From Cacajao melanocephalus (Eukaryota; Chordata; Mammalia; Primates; Pitheciidae): a stretch of 64,000 bases of DNA. The stretch covers positions 1-64,000 of the forward strand of contig CAUYLG010061842.1 of NCBI GenBank assembly GCA_963573385.1. The letters run 5' to 3'. A model generated the notes under the pieces. The model had not been told where the DNA came from, searched no databases, and saw only the letters and a program-made list of their open reading frames with translations. A program made the position numbers and the translations under genes. This document shows positions 62,281 through 64,000 of this stretch, in pieces. Positions within the stretch are counted from its first letter, which is position 1, and each line of letters opens with the position of its first letter.

Positions 62281-63183
62281 TTAAAAACACATCCTACATG
62301 CCTAGTGTAGAAAGCATGACCTACAGCCAGCTGCTTAAGCCATCACTGTGTAATCTGCTCAGACTCTGAGTTGGCCACTGGAGGCCTGCAGATTCTACCT
62401 CCTTCATATCCACCTGGACCATGTCATTTTCTCCATTTTCTGCTGGGACTGCTGGAGTGGTCCTGAACCTGAGCTCTGGCCTTGGTCCCCAGCCTTCTGG
62501 CCCACCCTCTACGATGAGGCCAGCAGTAGTCTGTGACAGCCGGAAGCCATCCCATGGACCCTCAGCCTCAGGCTTCCTTCGGGACGCCTCCTCTGCCCCT
62601 TGTCTTTCTCTGGTCTCACAGGACCTCCGTGTGTCCCTCAGCTAGGATCAAAGAGCCATGTTGTCATCCTTGCTTCCCTGGCTTTCCTGGACCAGAGTGC
62701 TTGAGGGTCTTGGGGCATGGTTCCGACGGAAACACAAACTCCCAAGGCAGAACACTGAGGAACACTCCATACCCTTGGTAAGATCCACAGCATGATCAAT
62801 GTCTTCAGTCTGGAATGTCGTATGTACTAAAATATGATTTGTTTAGTCAGTGAATGTGTAGTAAATGGCTATTACCCACAGGCTATGAGATCCTACAGTT
62901 TGGGCAATTCACTTGAAGAGAGAATGATTTCTCACTGGACTTCAGCAATTACGCCCCAAGCTAATGAGCTGGCTTTATTAATATCTATTGGATGACTTTA
63001 AGAAGTATCATCCTATCAAGGTGATCAAAAAAACACAGCAAGTTTCCCCCTCTGGCCTAAAGAGGACCGTGGGGAATGAGCACAAGCATCTTCACCCAGA
63101 CAGAACCCGCTCCAGGGCCCGCTGCTCTGCCTCAAACCCCCACGATGTTTCAACTATTTTAAAGCAATGGAAATTCAAATAGT

Positions 63184-63330
63184 AACTAAAAATTATGGCA
63201 GCATTTGTTGAGTATTCACAGCAAGACTGTCACCGCTCCCGGTGCTTTACGTGGATGGACTAACTGACGTAATCTCCAGCTACCCAGTTGGCACTATTCT
63301 TTTCCTCCCCACAGAAGCACAGGCTGCACA
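63184..63330 (+). mobile_element. MIR fragment in HTT intron 51
   Basis: GCATTTGTTGAGTATTCACA and GTGCTTTACGTGGATGGACT resemble the MIR 5' half (TTTATTGAGCRCTTACT..GCTTTACATGTATT). Confidence 0.55.
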
Positions 63331-63546
63331 GCCTGAGGTGCCACTCAGCTGAAAGACACAGAGAGGGAGGTAGGTGCTTTCATATTCCTTAAGTAGCAAC
63401 AAGAAATCATGAAATCACAAACTGAAGCCTGAGTAACCAAAGAGCCTTGAGATAAAAATTCAGAGACCTTGGCTGTGCATTACAATGTCATTGCTTCTGG
63501 GTCATTCTTTAACTACAAAACCTTGAACAGGGAACCCAAGAAAAAA

Positions 63547-63600
63547 GTGCTATGCCGAAGACTAAAGAAAAAGGAACTATGCAGAAGGCTAAAGACAGGA
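63547..63600 (+). repeat. 27-bp tandem duplication in HTT intron 51
   Basis: Two copies of a CTATGCMGAAGRCTAAAGA-type unit, offset by 27 bases. The offset is a multiple of three, so one spurious frame shows a repeated LCRRLK motif. No gene is indicated. Confidence 0.7.
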
Positions 63601-64000
63601 AAACTCCATCCAAAACCAGAATTACACAAAAGCTGGCAGAAAAAGCCCAAAAGCACGGATGCACTCGTGATTGAAAGGGCGTGTTCCTGAGCCACGGAGC
63701 ATGGAAAAGATGCCTGGTGCTCCAAGTAAGGGTGCTGCATAAAATGCGCGGACAGGCTCCAGCTGAGGCACCCTCACCTCTGTGGGACAGGCTATAGGTG
63801 GCATTCCCAGCCACACACGAGGCTGAAGAAGCTGAAGTGGCCCCAGCAGCCTAGAGGCCCTGGCAAGAACAAAAGACGCCCGGCTAAAAAATTTTACTCC
63901 CAATGGGCACTGCCACCATTTTTCTAGTAAAATACCTACTCTAGAATTGGGAGGAAAGTGCATGAAAAGCTGTGGTGTATGTCTAAGTCTGTAACTTGCT

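Noticed and set aside
63469..63690. Small Lys/Arg-rich frame with repeated LCRRLK
   Set aside because: Lies in an HTT intron on the opposite strand and comes from a 27-bp duplication. No evidence of transcription or conservation.
62290..64000. Search for HTT exon 51 upstream of exon 52
   Set aside because: No minus-strand frame with acceptor and donor resembles huntingtin here; the interval reads as intron.

Overview
This is primate nuclear DNA. It carries about twenty Alu elements, old L1 and MIR copies, ERVL/MaLR-type LTRs and intron-split genes. All coding sequence that I can support is on the minus strand, so the window is the reverse complement of the usual display of the HTT-MSANTD1 interval (human 4p16.3). 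Recalling the human protein, I count about fifteen amino-acid differences in roughly 790 residues of huntingtin. That is too many for human or a great ape and suits a monkey, most likely an Old World monkey (inference).

Layout, in the direction of transcription (high to low coordinate). From 64000 to 37025 lies the 3' end of HTT: sixteen consecutive exons that I number 52-67 by counting back from the terminal exon, with every splice phase matching, then a ~3.8 kb 3' UTR ending at an ATTAAA signal. They encode about residues 2354-3144, the C-terminal HEAT-repeat region with the nuclear export signal at 2397-2406. From 37024 to ~32011 is intergenic sequence or the 5' region of MSANTD1, including an RFX-type X-box at 31997-32010. 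From 31876 to 24793 is the complete MSANTD1 coding sequence in three exons (278 codons plus stop): a Myb/SANT-like DNA-binding domain, a KKRKV nuclear localisation motif and a C-terminal coiled coil. Below 24793 I find no further coding exon. That part holds a possible MSANTD1 3' UTR containing a 12/13-bp minisatellite, a decayed hAT transposon, L1 blocks pierced by Alus (5.6-11.5 kb and 16.0-17.3 kb), an AT-rich block at 12.07-12.28 kb that looks like a regulatory element, and a dense Alu/LTR cluster in the first 5.6 kb.

HTT and MSANTD1 are in tandem on the same strand. Huntingtin is a large HEAT-repeat scaffold of cytoplasm and nucleus; MSANTD1 looks like a small nuclear DNA-binding protein. 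Nothing in the sequence shows that they work together. I did not find a new multigene system. The observations most worth checking are the CA-rich tract filling HTT intron 59, the weak donor of HTT exon 58 beside a 113-bp intron, the X-box/inverted-repeat promoter candidate of MSANTD1, a template-switch-like inversion inside an Alu, and the AT-rich element near 12.1 kb.
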